Shown here: positions 44,575-56,623 of the stretch, in pieces
Position numbering within the stretch: the stretch's first letter is position 1
Layout: the number at the start of each line of letters is the position of its first letter
Source of the DNA: Parasponia andersonii
Lineage: Eukaryota > Streptophyta > Magnoliopsida > Rosales > Cannabaceae
DNA: 64,000 nucleotides
Reading direction: 5' to 3'
Assembly: GCA_002914805.1 (NCBI GenBank)
Contig: JXTB01000003.1
Coordinates: 647,168-711,167 of the forward strand
The notes under the pieces: model-generated
The model's input: the letters and a program-made list of their open reading frames with translations, nothing else
Database searches by the model: none
Told to the model about the DNA's origin: nothing
Position numbers and translations under genes: made by a program

Positions 44575-46672
44575 TAGAGTATTCGTAGTGCAGTTTGTCC
44601 CATTTCACTCTCGTCTGATGCGCCAAATAGCAAATATATATTATGACTATTTTCGAAACAGTGCGGGTTTAAAGCCAAATCAAAATGTGAATATAAAGTA
44701 TAATACGGTATGGTTGCAATTTGAACTGTATATTTTCGTCTCCAAAATGTGCGTCGAATCATATAATGGGATTTGAATTTTTTTTAGAACATATTAAACT
44801 ACATAAGTGTCACTAACACATAAGTTGGTAGTATACGGTGTGATCTGACCAATTTTTATAGAATTATTGATTTTTTTTCCACTTTAATCTCACTCATATG
44901 TTAAAATTACCACCTAATAAAAATTAAAGAGCAATACTATACTCAATACCGCATCATTTGGGCTCAACACCGTATGAGTATGAAGTATAATTATGTTTGT
45001 ACGTTATAACAAACTTGCAATTCATATCGTGTTAAGTGTCATATGATATGCCTCTTACGATCCTGGTAACTTTTTATGAAATAAAATATTGTACTGCTCG
45101 AGGGAGTGCAAGGTAGCCAGTGAGCAGAAGTGGTAGCGTTTATTACTAAGATTGGCAATTTTGAGAAAAGCTTTTTTAATAATACATTTATCACAATTAA
45201 GATTGGTGGCACGAGAAAACTATATATTTTAATCCTTAGACTACGTATATTGTAATTTTCTTTTTTTAATGAATAACTTTACTGATTGTATCATGTACGA
45301 TGACATTATGCATCTTAACTATACATTACTTTGGTGGTGGTTAATTAAAAGTACATCGAAATTATGTTTATGATTGTCATGTATGAAAATGATCAGCATT
45401 AATGATGATAATCGAGTGTTATTTTAAATTTCAAAACTTGGGATAACATTCCGCTTTCCTTAAAAGTGAGTAGGATAAAAAGGGAATTAATAAAAGGCAT
45501 GCGGTACAATGCTCATTCTGAATTTGTCGTAAATTGGCAAGACGATCCTTAAAAAAAAAATCTTACAATCAGGTCCCAAATTTATACTTGAGGAATTAGT
45601 CTCAAACTGGTGCATTTTAAAAGGGAAAAAACGATAAGTTCAAATGGCCAACACGTCGATAACTCGTTACAAATTTATTGGTCACTAATGCTTTGAGATT
45701 ACTTACCATTATTTTGTGAATCCAACTACCCATTTGCAAATATATCAATAAGTAAAAATTCAAGGCCGTTTTTGCCATTTCCACAACAAATTCAAATGAC
45801 AAAGCATGTCAAAAACCTATTGATAAATCGCTACTACATTTTTCTTTTTCTTTTTGATTTTTTTCGGGTGGCATGGGGGAACAATTGCTACCTATTATGT
45901 GTAACATAAGATTCAAAATTAAATCCCACAAATATTAAGATTTGAGAAAATGTTTGGAAAGGGTGTTAAACGACATAAACTGTTAGGAGTTGAAGTATCT
46001 TAATGGTTATTCAAAAGCATGAGAATTTACTTATTACTTGTCATGACGATAAGCTGCCAATTAAAGCAAACAGACGTGTGAGATTTGCATATATACTCTG
46101 TTTCATGTGAATTTTCTAATATTATTATGTAAAACTAATTGTGGTTGGTTTTGATCTAAATCCCAGATGCAGCCAAATCCAACCCACAAATTCAAAGCCA
46201 ACATGTTACTCAAAGTTAATTTATTTTAATCTAATTCTGTTGGTTTGGCCTTTTGTTGCTGAATAATTGCTTCGGATTGGGTTTTCTTGAGGGAGAATTC
46301 TCAAAACGGTCAAACCAAGACCCATGGACCGCTCAGCTCTAGGTACATACTCTCTCCACCGCGCCACAAAAGTCTGTGATGCCATTGTCTTAGAAAAATA
46401 CTAACGGCATTTTTATTGATAAAATAAAAAGGAGGAGGGGCGATCAACGAGACTATTTTTTTTAGCCGTAATTATAAAAATTCTAAATCTATTCAAAAAT
46501 ATTCCTTAAAGCCTTAAGAGGCAGGTCGATACTATTAAACGGTGAAGTGAGTTACCTAAACTCCACTCAAATAACTAGCAAGAATACCACCCAAAGACGG
46601 AAAGTAGGGCACTAGGCTGGTGGGTAATACTATACGACATTTGTGATGCTTAGTAATATATTTATGAATTTA

Positions 46673-47707
46673 GGTCATGTTTAGTTGGGGATAATGAAAT
46701 GAAATAGAATGGAAACAATTCCTAAATGACTCAATTCTATTGTTTGGTTTGAAAATTCAAATAGAAAAAGCCTTTCTATTGGAATGAAATATGGTAAAAT
46801 TCAATTCTACCAAAGATTAGGTGGAATAAGATAGAATGGAATGGAATATCATTTAATTAAACCATTTAATTAATAAAAAATAAATAATTAAATAAAATAA
46901 TAAAATAAAGTAAAATAATATAATAAAACATAATTTAATTAATAAAATAATTTAATGAAATAATAAAATAAAATAATGCCAAATGTAAAATAATTTAATT
47001 AAATAATACTTTAATGAATAAAAAATAATTTAATAAANTTAAATAATTTAATTAATAAAAAATAATTTTAAAATAATAAAATAAAATTATGCTAAATGAA
47101 AAATAATTTAATGCTAATATTAAATAATTTAATTAATAAAAATAATTAATACAATAGTATTTAAAAATAAAATAAAATAATGCTAAATGTAAAATAATTT
47201 AGAAAAATAATAAAATAAAATAATGCTAAATGTAAAATAATATAATAAAATAATTTATAAAAATAATAAAATAAAATAATGATAAATGTTAAATAATTTT
47301 AATTAATAAAATAATTTAATACTAAATATAAAATAATTTAATAAAATAATAATTTAATAAATAAAAAATAATTTAATAAGATAAAATAATGCTAAATTTA
47401 AAATAATTTAATGAAATAATTGAATGCTAAATTTAATTTAAAATAATTAAAATGAAGAGTATTTTTGTCATGACTAATTTCATTCTTTTTTCATAGTTAA
47501 TCAAATATAAAAATATACATTCAGCTACTGATTCTACTATTTCAACCAAACAATATAATTAAATTACCATTTTTTTCCATTTGATTCTGATTATTATTAT
47601 TATTATCATTACCATTCTACTACTAAAACCAAACCCAAACAATATAATTAAATTACCATTTTTTTCCATTTCATTCTAATTACTATTACTATTAAACCAA
47701 ACCCACC
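46673..47707. mobile_element. MITE-like element with TTA target duplication
   Basis: Left end GGTCATGTTTAGTTGGGG and right end CCAAACCCACC are imperfect inverted repeats (right end inverted: GGTGGGTTTGGTTTAATAG). The terminal zones also share AGAATGGAA/TTCCATTC-type words in inverted order. TTA lies on both sides (46670-46672 and 47708-47710), the duplication typical of PIF/Harbinger-type elements. The interior is AT-rich with repeating AATAAAATAATTTAAT words, no ORF and an N at 47038. The part before the right end is duplicated (CCAAACCCAAACAATATAATTA occurs near 47628). Family assignment is inferred from ends and TSD only. Confidence 0.65.
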
Positions 47708-47710
47708 TTA

Positions 47711-48591
47711 GTTTTAGGTCCAGAATAAGACCATGCACAGAGAAAATTTAACCGAGTATCATATTATTACGTACAATACAAGTTTTTCCCACACGTGGTC
47801 ATTATATTACCGATGGTAATAATTATTTCAAAAAAGAAAATTATTATAACCTTTTTATTAGACAGATTTTTTTAACACTACGCTACGCCTCCGGGACTCT
47901 ATACAAATTACTTTTAAAAACCTATACCATACGTACTTTTCAAAATTATTGTTAAAGCATGGCAGATTCTGTTAACAATCATTTGATATTACTTTACTAA
48001 GTAAATTTGTCTAAAGAAAGAATTTTTTTTGCAGGAGTGAGTATAGAGGTTCTGGAATCAATTCCCTAGATTAGGTAGCAAATTTCAAAACAGTGGTAGA
48101 GGCCAATATTATTTGTCAAGAAAAAATTGGATAGTATTAAAGCTTCTATTTATTGGTGTTTCTTAGCAAGCTATTAGGAGTTGGTTCTTATTTCTTACTA
48201 CTAAAAATTTATACACACGTGTTTTACTAATTGATAATGTACGGAGAGAAAAAAAAAAAAAGAAAAGGTTATTTTCTTTTATATATTTATATACTAATTA
48301 ATTGTATATGAAAGAAAATTCTAATTTTCGCACTCTTTGTTTATTATTTTACTTTATTCCCTTGGATTAATAAACATGACTAAATTGTGAAATTTGTGTT
48401 AAAAAAAAAAGATTAGATAGACAAACCCATTACGTGAGATTTAGAGGCTACTTTTGGGATGGTTTTATTATTGTTGAATATTAACATAAAGCAAATGTAT
48501 ACGAGATGTTGAGGTGAAATGTTCTATATCAACTATCATACTAGAAACTTAAAATTTTTTATAGAAAAACTACTCGAAAAAGGATGGTTTC
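47711..48591. other. Intergenic DNA, no gene seen
   Basis: AT-rich, no coding frame or repeat pair recognised. It ends at the left LTR of the Tat element. Confidence 0.55.
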
Positions 48592-49387
48592 TGTGGAACC
48601 CGCTCTTAAATCATGTACTACGTGGACGGTTAAGTAGAAGAACAGGTGGTAGGGGGTACACCGTCCGATACGTATCCAGAAGGACCGCTTAAAAGTTATA
48701 CGAGTCGCACGTGATACCGTATAGGCCCGTGAGTTGTCGGAGGCCAAGGCCGAATCCATCCCAGACCCTGGATGGATTCGGCCCAGTCTAATTCTTACCT
48801 CGACAGCTAGGGGTCAGGAGCCTCGAGGGTCTTCCGCCAGAAGATCATTGGAGGCAGCGCGCTGCTCCAGACCCAGGCAGGGCATTTAATGCAATCCTGA
48901 GTAGGTGTGCGTACTAGGCAGACCGTCCTGACAGGACGGCAGTTTGTCAAAGTCTCGCCCCTGTCAGGCTCGAGCTATAGGGGATGGCAGAAAGCATGTC
49001 ACGACGATGCAAGGAAAATTACGGTAACTACGGTCCGTGATTTCTGGAGTAAGTCATGATGAGAAAAGGTACTCGATCCTGGGATCGAGAGTCAAAAGAT
49101 TCTCAGTTTCAGGACTATATATATATGAGCCATGCGTCTCCCTGAGGGGGGGATAGATATAGAGAGATATATAAAAATTTATAAGTAAGAAAAACTTAAT
49201 CTTTGCTACTCAATCTCAGGAGTAAATATCTGACTTAAGTGAGAGTCTTTACAAGTAGCTACCCCTACCTTTCCGATCCGACTTGAAGTCAAAAATACTT
49301 TGGGATAGCGAGGATACGTGAACAGTTGGTAGGTATAGCATCAGCAGTTCAGAGACACATGGACAGCTGGTAAAAACTGCACCAATA
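48592..49387 (+). repeat. 5' LTR of the Tat element
   Basis: 796 bp, from TGTGGAACCC to ACTGCACCAATA (the last bases were ACA, now ATA). Partner 60259-61038, with shared GAACAGGTGGTAGGGG and ACCGTCCGA blocks near the start. Confidence 0.9.
49115..49126 (+). promoter_or_regulatory. TATA box in the Tat 5' LTR
   Basis: CTATATATATATG in a GC-richer context, two thirds along the LTR. The same box occurs at the equivalent place in the 3' LTR (near 60759-60772). Likely the element's core promoter. Confidence 0.5.
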
Positions 49388-49390
49388 GTT

Positions 49391-49408
49391 TGGCGTCGTC
49401 TGTGGGAA
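49391..49408 (+). promoter_or_regulatory. Primer-binding site of the Tat element
   Basis: TGGCGTCGTCTGTGGGAA, three bases after the LTR end. Plant gypsy elements commonly carry TGGCGCCGTCTGTGGGAA here; one C appears changed to T. The priming tRNA was not assigned. Confidence 0.75.
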
Positions 49409-49495
49409 GTTAGGGTGCGAGAGAAAGAACAAGAGACTCACGATAGCGTTCTCCCTAAATAAGAAGCCATACGACATCGGATGGCACCCTAAAGA

Positions 49496-51190
49496 ATGAC
49501 AACAAAAACACATGTCCCGATGCCGAAAAAAGCTCCCGAGAAGGGCAACCCAATCTGGAATTAAAGTTGGACCAAATGCTTGTTGCCTTGATAGAAATAA
49601 AAAGAAACGCGAAGATAGCCCATGAGGTTGTCCTGGGTTTAAAAGATGAAGCCGTAGAAGTTCGTAAAGATAATGCCCGCCTTGAAGGGTTGTTGGCAAG
49701 CGAGGCCAGGAGCGGGTGAAGGGAAGACTTCGACGAGGAGATCAACAAGAATCTAGGGGTCAACAACTACCAAGAGAAGTTCCCACCCCGTCCAGATCAC
49801 AGATGCAAAAGGAACGACAAAGTTAGACAAAGCCCTTCCGGGCTGGAACGGCAGTGGACAGACGACACCAGAAGAGCTCGGAGGTGCGCTCCCCGACTAG
49901 AAACAGGAGATGATGGCAGAGCTGAGTAAAAGGCTCGGGGCCCATCACAGCCAGACCCCCGACGATCTGGCAGAACAGACCGTGTGTGGGATCAACCGAA
50001 CGACCTTCACTGATTGGATCCAGCTGGAGCCCAAGCCAAAGGACTTCACAACCTCGACTTTTAGACCGTTTGAGGGAAAGACGGACCCCCTCGACCACGT
50101 ATACCATTTCTAGCAGAAGATGGCCCTAGAAACCAGGGATGAAGCTGTGACCTGCAAAGTCTTCTCCACCACCCTGGCGGGGCTAGTCCTATTATAGTTC
50201 AGGCAACTCCAAAAGAAGTTTATAAATGGGTTTGAAGTTTTTTGCAAACTTTTCTTAAAACAATACATGGGCATCTGAAGGCAGCAGAAAACCATACAAG
50301 ACCTAGACCGATTGGAGCAATCTGTGAACGAGTCTCCAAGGGAATATTTGTCGCGTTTCCTAGAGGTGATGTCCTTTGTACACAACACTGACTCGGCCCA
50401 AGCTGCGAGCTCGTTCGTCAGGGGCTTATAGCCAAGATCGATGCTGTCGGACCATCTGCTCTTGAATTTACCATATGAAATGACCGACATCCTGGCAAAA
50501 TCAGAAGGGGTATTTAGGATGCTAGAAAGCCACCAAAAAGTGCCCCAAGCCTCCGCGGTGATAATAACAACGCCGGTACAAACCCCGGCCATGCAAGGAG
50601 TAAAGAGGCCTGCGCCAGCCCAGCAACTTCAAAGCAGGGATCCCCAACCCAAGCCGGTCAAGAAAGCAGCAAGAGGATGAAAATGTTTAAGGACCCTCTA
50701 CTGAAGTTCGAGATCAACATGCCGATCGATGTGATCTACCTTCAGAATAGAGACAATGGCATTTTCAAAGATCCCCCCCAAGTCCGGCGTTCTTGACCAC
50801 ATGAAGAACAGGAACAGGTACTGCCAATTCTATAAAGATTACGAGCATGACATCATCCACTGTTATAGCCTTTACGCGTAGATTATGATGGCGATCCAAG
50901 CTGATAAGTTGAAGTAGTATGTGAAGACAAGCGGAAGCCAGTCCAAAGGGGACACCACCAGGCTAGAAAAATGAAAGCAGACCCAAGCCTCTAGGTCGGT
51001 GGAGCAGGCTCTAAGGATAAGTCTGACGATTATAGGCAGAATAGAGCCGCCCCATAGTCAGGAAGAGAAGGAAAAATACCAGAAAAGAACTGAAGAGAGG
51101 GTGAAGCGCTTGAGAAGCCTGGGGCATTCCGTGAATCACCTGATAATGGAAGAGAGCTACGCCTCAACTGCCCCTATCGCTTTCACCCAG
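49496..51190 (+). pseudogene. Gag of the Tat element
   Basis: ATG at 49496, then a coiled-coil-like start (EIKRNAKIAHEVVLGLKDEA in a shifted frame) and the retrotransposon gag core (TSTFRPFEGKTDPLDHVYHF, EYLSRFLEVMSFVHNTDSAQ). A Lys/Pro tail and a zinc-knuckle-like stretch follow (YCQFYKDYEHDIIHCYSL at about 50820-50870). Several TAG stops (for example after VYHF at 50111) and at least two frame changes. The protease follows within the same polyprotein region. Confidence 0.8.
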
Positions 51191-54100
51191 TAGGATTTGG
51201 TCACAGTATGCCTACCTCATGATGACCCCCTAGTGATCAAGCTACAGATCGACTCCGCGATAGTGGGAAGGGTCCTGGTCGATGACGGGAGTAGCGTCGA
51301 CATCCTGTTCCTCAGCACTTTTGAGAAAATAGGCTTGAATCAGAGCGCGCTCAGACCGACCTGTCAGCCGCTATTCGCCTTCAACAGCAGTAAAATCAGC
51401 CCCTTGGGTATCGTGACTCTGAAGGTCTGTGCCGCAGAGAGGTGCCTAGACGTAGATTTTGTCGTCATCAATTGCCAGTCCTCATTCAATGTTATCATGG
51501 GGAAAGGATGGATCCACGCCATACATGGGGTCGCCTCCACCCTCCACCAGGTCCTAAGATGTCAATCGAAGGATGGTACTGACACGATAGATATTAAAGG
51601 AGACCGGGCCTCCGCGAGGAAATATTTTTCGAACTGCCTTGAAAGGAACTAATACGAGTGCAAACATCTTGACAGGGGACAGATAGCAATCAAAGGACTG
51701 CTTGCTAGTATACATGAAATGGATCAAAGAGGAGTCTGACGAGCCAGAAACCACGATTGAGGAACTGGTAGCAGTCCCTTTGAAAGAAGTAATACCGGAG
51801 AAAGTAATCTTGATCGAGGCTCTGTTGCTCGAAGAGGAAAAGAGCGAGCTGTTGGAATTCATTAGGCGGAACAAAGATGTCTTCACGTGGTTCCACGATG
51901 ATATGCCTGGAATAAACCTCGCGCGTGCCTACCACCGACTGAACATAGACCCCAACTTTTCTCCGGTCAGACAGAAGCCCCGAAGGTTCACGCTGGAGAA
52001 AAATAGGGCGATCAACAAGAAGGTCGAGATACTATTGGAAAACGGCCTAATACGGCCTAATTATGGAGTGCGTATACCCATACTGGGTCTCTAACCCGGT
52101 GGTGGTAAAGAAGAAAAATAGCGATGACCAAACCTGCATAGATTTCACCAATCTGAATAAGGCATACTCGAAAAACAGCTTCTCCCTGCCGAAGATCGAT
52201 CAAATGGTCGATGCGACAGTGGGATTCGACAGGATGAGCTTCCTAGATGCCTACTCTAGATATAGCCAAATCCCTCTATATAAGGGAGACCAGATCCACA
52301 TGGCATTTATTACGGAGCGAAGTCTGTACTGTTACAAATGCATGCTTTTGGCTTGAAGAACGCGGGGGAGACCTACCATAGGCTCATGAACAAAATGTTC
52401 ACCGAGCTGCTAGGGAAGACGATGGAGGTTTACATCGATGACATAGTCGTAAAGAACAAAGAAGCTTCAGACTATCTAGGGCATCTGGACGAGTGTTTCC
52501 AGATTCTGAGGCACTACCAAATGCATCTAAACCCCAAGAAATACACGTTCAAGGTGTCCTCTAGCCAGTTTCTGGGGCACATTATAAGCAGAAGGGGCAT
52601 TGAGGCTAACCCGACCCAAGGAGGTCCAGCTCCTAACCGAGAAGATAGCCGCACTCAGCTAGTTTGTCTCCAAAATGTCTGACTGATGTAAGCCTTTCTT
52701 TCAATGTATAAAGAAAAGCTTCACAGTCATCTGGGGGAAGGAGCAGAACAAGGCACTGACAAAGCTCAAACTGTATTTAAGTCACCCGCCTATCCTAGCT
52801 TCCCCAGCAGAGGAGCAGTGCCTATATGCTTATTTGGCAGTGTCTGAAGTAGCTATCAGTGTCGTACTGTTTGTCGAGGAGGACAGCAAGCAGAAGCCGA
52901 TGTTCTACACAAGCCGCATGCTCTTGGGCGCCGAGACGCGATACTGTATGGCAAAGAAACTGGTTCTTGCTCTGGTCAATGCTAAGAAGAGACTAAGGCA
53001 GTGCTGCGAGATACACTCGATTACAGTGTATACGGACTTCCCCATCCGGCAAATCTTGGCCAAACCGGACCTATCGGGATGACTGACCAAATGGGCCATC
53101 GAGCTGGGGATATACGACATCGAGTATCGGCCTCAAGTGGCAAAAGGGCAAGTCATAGCAGACTTCCTAGTAGAAATCCAGTCTTTCGGCGAGCCACACG
53201 ACCTACCACAGACACCTCTAGCTCACATCCTTTCAACCTAGACATTCTACACTGATGGATCCACGAACACCTTGGGCCAGGTATCGGAATAGTCCTGCAG
53301 ACCCTAGTAGGACTCAGGGTAAAGAAAGTATTGAGACTTGGTTTCTAGACAACGAACAATGAGGCAGAGTACGAGGCGCTACTACAAGGCCTTGATTTGG
53401 CTCTGCACTTCGGAGTAGAGAACATCACAGTAAAGACTGACTCGCAGCTGATTGTGGGTCAGGTCAGGAGAGACTTCGAAGTAAAAGAGCCAAGATTACA
53501 CAGGTACTTCTCTAGGGTAATGGGGGCGAAAGCCCGCTTTAGCAACTTCGATATCAAATAGATACCCAGGAAGATGAACCAAAAGGCCAACGAGCTAGCT
53601 AGAAGCGCGTCGATCGGGGGAACAACCAAACACACGAAGATTTTGCTAGAAGGTGAATACACGAGAGACCCTTTGGAGACCCTTGCATGCCACGTGTTCG
53701 CGACTGACTCTAAAGACGAAGGCTAGATGAGACCCATCACCCAATACCTGATGTCAGGAAACCTACTGGCAAACCCCTAAAAATCAAGGTCAATCAGACT
53801 GAAGGTTACCTAATACTCAATGGTGGGGGGCCGACTATACAGAAGATCAACGATGAGACCGATGCTGAGGTGCGTAGACCCCATAGAGGCGCAGAAACTG
53901 ATGGAGGAAATCCACAAAGGAGTGTGTGGCAACCACTCTGGTGGGCGTAGCCTCGCCCACAGGGCCTTAACGGCTGGATACTTTTGGCCCTACATGATGA
54001 CCGAGGCAGCACAGTTTGTCAAGAAATGTGATAAGTGCCAGAGGTTCGCCCCCTAAAACGCCAACCCGCGGAAGAGCTCCATTCAAACATAACTCATTGG

Positions 54101-54949
54101 CTCTTCGCTAAGTGGGGTCTGGATAGTATCAGAGAGCTTCTCAGAAGCCCCAGAGGAAGAAGATATCTCTTACTGGCTACCGACTATTTCACCAAATCGG
54201 TAGAAGCTGAAGCCTATGCAACCGTCAATAAGGCAGACACGATTAACTTCATTTGGAAAAACATAATCTACCGATACAGAATCCCGAAAGAGATACATGT
54301 CGACCATGGCATGTAGTTCCAAAATTCCAAGCTTAAGGAGCTGTGTGATTTGTATGATATAAAGCTCAGCTTCTCATCTGTAAACTATTCTCAGGGGAAC
54401 GACCAAGCGGAGGCAACAAACAAGACCATATTCAGCAATATTAAAAAGAACTTGCAGAAGGCTAAAGGAAGGTGGTTTGAAGAGCTATCGGCCGTCGTGT
54501 GGGCCCACCGAACCATGGAGCGAAAATCAACGGGAAGAACATCATTTGCCATGGTCTATAGGTCAGAGGCTATGATCCCGACTGAAACTGGCCTCCCGAC
54601 CCTTCGCTCCGAAGTGGTAAGAGATGCCTCATTGAATGAGCAGCAGCTATACTACAACACAAACCTCCTTGAAGAAACAAGAGACATGGCTCTGATCCAT
54701 CTGGCCTCGTACCACCAACAAGCTAGGTCTTATTACGCAAAGAAAGTTAACACTCATCGGTTTAATGCTGGAGATTAGGTCTTAAAGATCAGAATAGGAA
54801 ACTCCTCAAAGCTATACTCTAACTGGGTCGGACCCTACGAGATGATCAAAGTGCTTGACAATGGCACGTACGTCCTAAAAGAACTCAAGACTGAGAAGAG
54901 CCTACCTAACACGTGGAATGCCCAACACTTGAAGAAATACCATGTGTGA
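51191..54949 (+). pseudogene. Pol of the Tat element (PR, RT, RNase H, aRNase H, IN)
   Basis: Protease at 51197-51652 with VLVDDGSSVDILF. RT at 51702-52690: VSNPVVVKKKN, CIDFTNLNKAYSKNSFSLPK, and an intact YIDDIVV active site at about 52433. RNase H at 52740-53200 (VVLFVEED, YRPQVAKGQVIADFLV). A second, archaeal-type RNase H at 53240-53790 (FYTDGSTN, NNEAEYEALLQGLDLAL, KTDSQLIVGQV, NQKANELARSA). Integrase at 53820-54949: CDKCQRF zinc region, LLATDYFTKSVEAEAYATV, then DHGM, a stop and F where D-N-G-T-Q-F is usual, QAEATNKTI, and a C-terminal GPYEMIKVLDNGTYVL ending at the TGA at 54947. Stops occur in most domains. Confidence 0.9.
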
Positions 54950-55079
54950 GACACATATAAATGCTTGTATTATTAAATAGCCTGATTCCAAAATAAATCA
55001 AGATGTCTGCTACACGGACTTATCCATTAGTTTGCTATGTAAAAGTGTCTCCCCCTCGTGCCAGACCCCTTGAACTATT

Positions 55080-55645
55080 CGCGCGAATGAAGATCATACT
55101 ATGGGAATCACATCATGCAATAAAATGCTTATCGATGGCCTGAGAAAATGTACGAGGAGGAATGAGCTACGCAATAAAATGCTTGCCAGTAGACCTCAAT
55201 AAAGATCATACTATGGGAATCACATCGCGCAATAAAATGTTTGCCAATGGCCCGAGAAAACATACGAGGAGGAAAGATCTGTGCAATAAAATACTTGCCA
55301 ACAGACCTCAATAAAGATCATACTATGGGTATCACATCGCGTAATAAAATACTTGTCGATGGCCTGAGAAAATGTACAAGGAGGAATGAGCTGCGCAATA
55401 AAATGCTTGTCAGCATACCTTAATAAAGATCGTACTATAGAAATCACATCACGTAATAAAATGCTTGCCGATGGCCCGAGAAAACATACGAGGAGAAATG
55501 AGCTGCACAATAAAATATTTGCCAGCAGACCTCATAAAAGATCATACTATAGGGATCACATCACGCAATAAAATGTTCGCTGATGACTCGAGAGAACGTA
55601 CGAAGGGCAACGGGCCGCGCAACAAAAACTTGTCACCGACCCCTT
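55080..55645. repeat. 112-bp tandem repeat, about five copies
   Basis: AGATCATACTATGGG-type starts at 55091, 55203, 55315, 55427 and 55539, each exactly 112 bp apart. Each unit contains two GCAATAAAATGCTTGCC-like half-units, one followed by GATGGCCCGAGAAAA and the other by AGCAGACCT, so the unit is an older duplication of about 56 bp. The repeats lie between integrase and the antisense ORF. The short ORFs on both strands are translations of the repeat. Confidence 0.9.
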
Positions 55646-55684
55646 AAGAAACACTTGCACGATGGGGAAGAATTGAGCGATAAG

Positions 55685-55990
55685 ACTCTCCCCAGAGAGC
55701 ACCTTAGCTACGCATAGGCTAAAAGTAAATAGGGCCACGGTCTACCCATTGGAAGTAGACCCTCCCTAGGGAGCACCTTAGCTACGTATAAGCCAAAGGT
55801 AAATAGGGTCAGGGTCTATCCATTGGAAGTAGAGCCTCCCCAGGGAGTACCTTAGCTACACATAAGCCAAAGGTAAATAGGGCCATGGTCTACCCATTGG
55901 AAGTAGACCCTCTCCCAGAAAGCACCTTCGCTACGCATGGACTGAAAGTAAATGGGGCAAGGTCTACCCATTGGAAGTAGGCCCAGATAA
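55685..55990. repeat. 74-bp tandem repeat, four copies
   Basis: GCACCTTAGCTACGCATA-type starts at 55699, 55773, 55847 and 55922, spaced 74, 74 and 75. Each unit continues with AAAGGTAAATAGGG and CTACCCATTGGAAGTAGA. It follows the 112-bp array directly and is unrelated to it in sequence. Confidence 0.9.
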
Positions 55991-56623
55991 GACCAAACAC
56001 GAAGACAGAAATTAAAACCAAATTCCGTTTATTATTGCTTAAATTACAGAGTGCGTGGTCGATAGGGACACAGACCCAGTATCTCTATCTGTCGGGAGCA
56101 GGTCTTGGACGGACTCGCAAGGACACGTCGGAGTGATAATGCCATGCTTGCTCCTGGTGAGAGCCGAGCCCAGGCCTTTTCTTTTGCAGCGATGGGTCCA
56201 AGTAGGAGTCAACCAATCCCTAGAGCTGGTTCCTGGTGCATTCTCATTTAGGGTCGAAGAAGTCCAACTATACACGCGGATCAAATTCGGCTAAAACAAG
56301 TTATAACAGTAATTATACATCCTCAAAGCCGAATGAGCCAGAACTCACATACCGATCTTTGGAGCTAATCTTGTCAGTCATAGCACAGAGGGAATTCACT
56401 AATAACTCCAAATCATATACGATTAGGCCAGACCTAGAGGTCAGCCGAACTGCCAACAAGGGAATGACATTGTATATGATATCTGACCCTGACACGAATG
56501 CGGGGAACAGAATAAATGTGAGAAAAGTATGTCGTTTTTATTATTTAAACAGATGCTTGCAACGAGGGTCAGCTTTACACTGCACGGTCAGTATTTTGCA
56601 AGTACACAAAAGAGCGAAGGCCC

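Larger units (their letters stand above)
43320..46669. other. Intergenic DNA, no gene seen
   Basis: Upstream of the PDCB-like gene. Holds an AT microsatellite and a small tandem duplication, listed separately. T-rich blocks give Phe-rich frames without conserved motifs. No transposon ends were recognised. Confidence 0.55.

Noticed and set aside
50110..50592. 160-codon minus-strand ORF in the Tat element
   Set aside because: Antisense shadow of gag, which shows the family motifs on the plus strand.
55080..55645. Regular repeats that look like a CRISPR array
   Set aside because: The 112-bp units are contiguous with no unique spacers, lie inside a plant retrotransposon, and the genome is eukaryotic.
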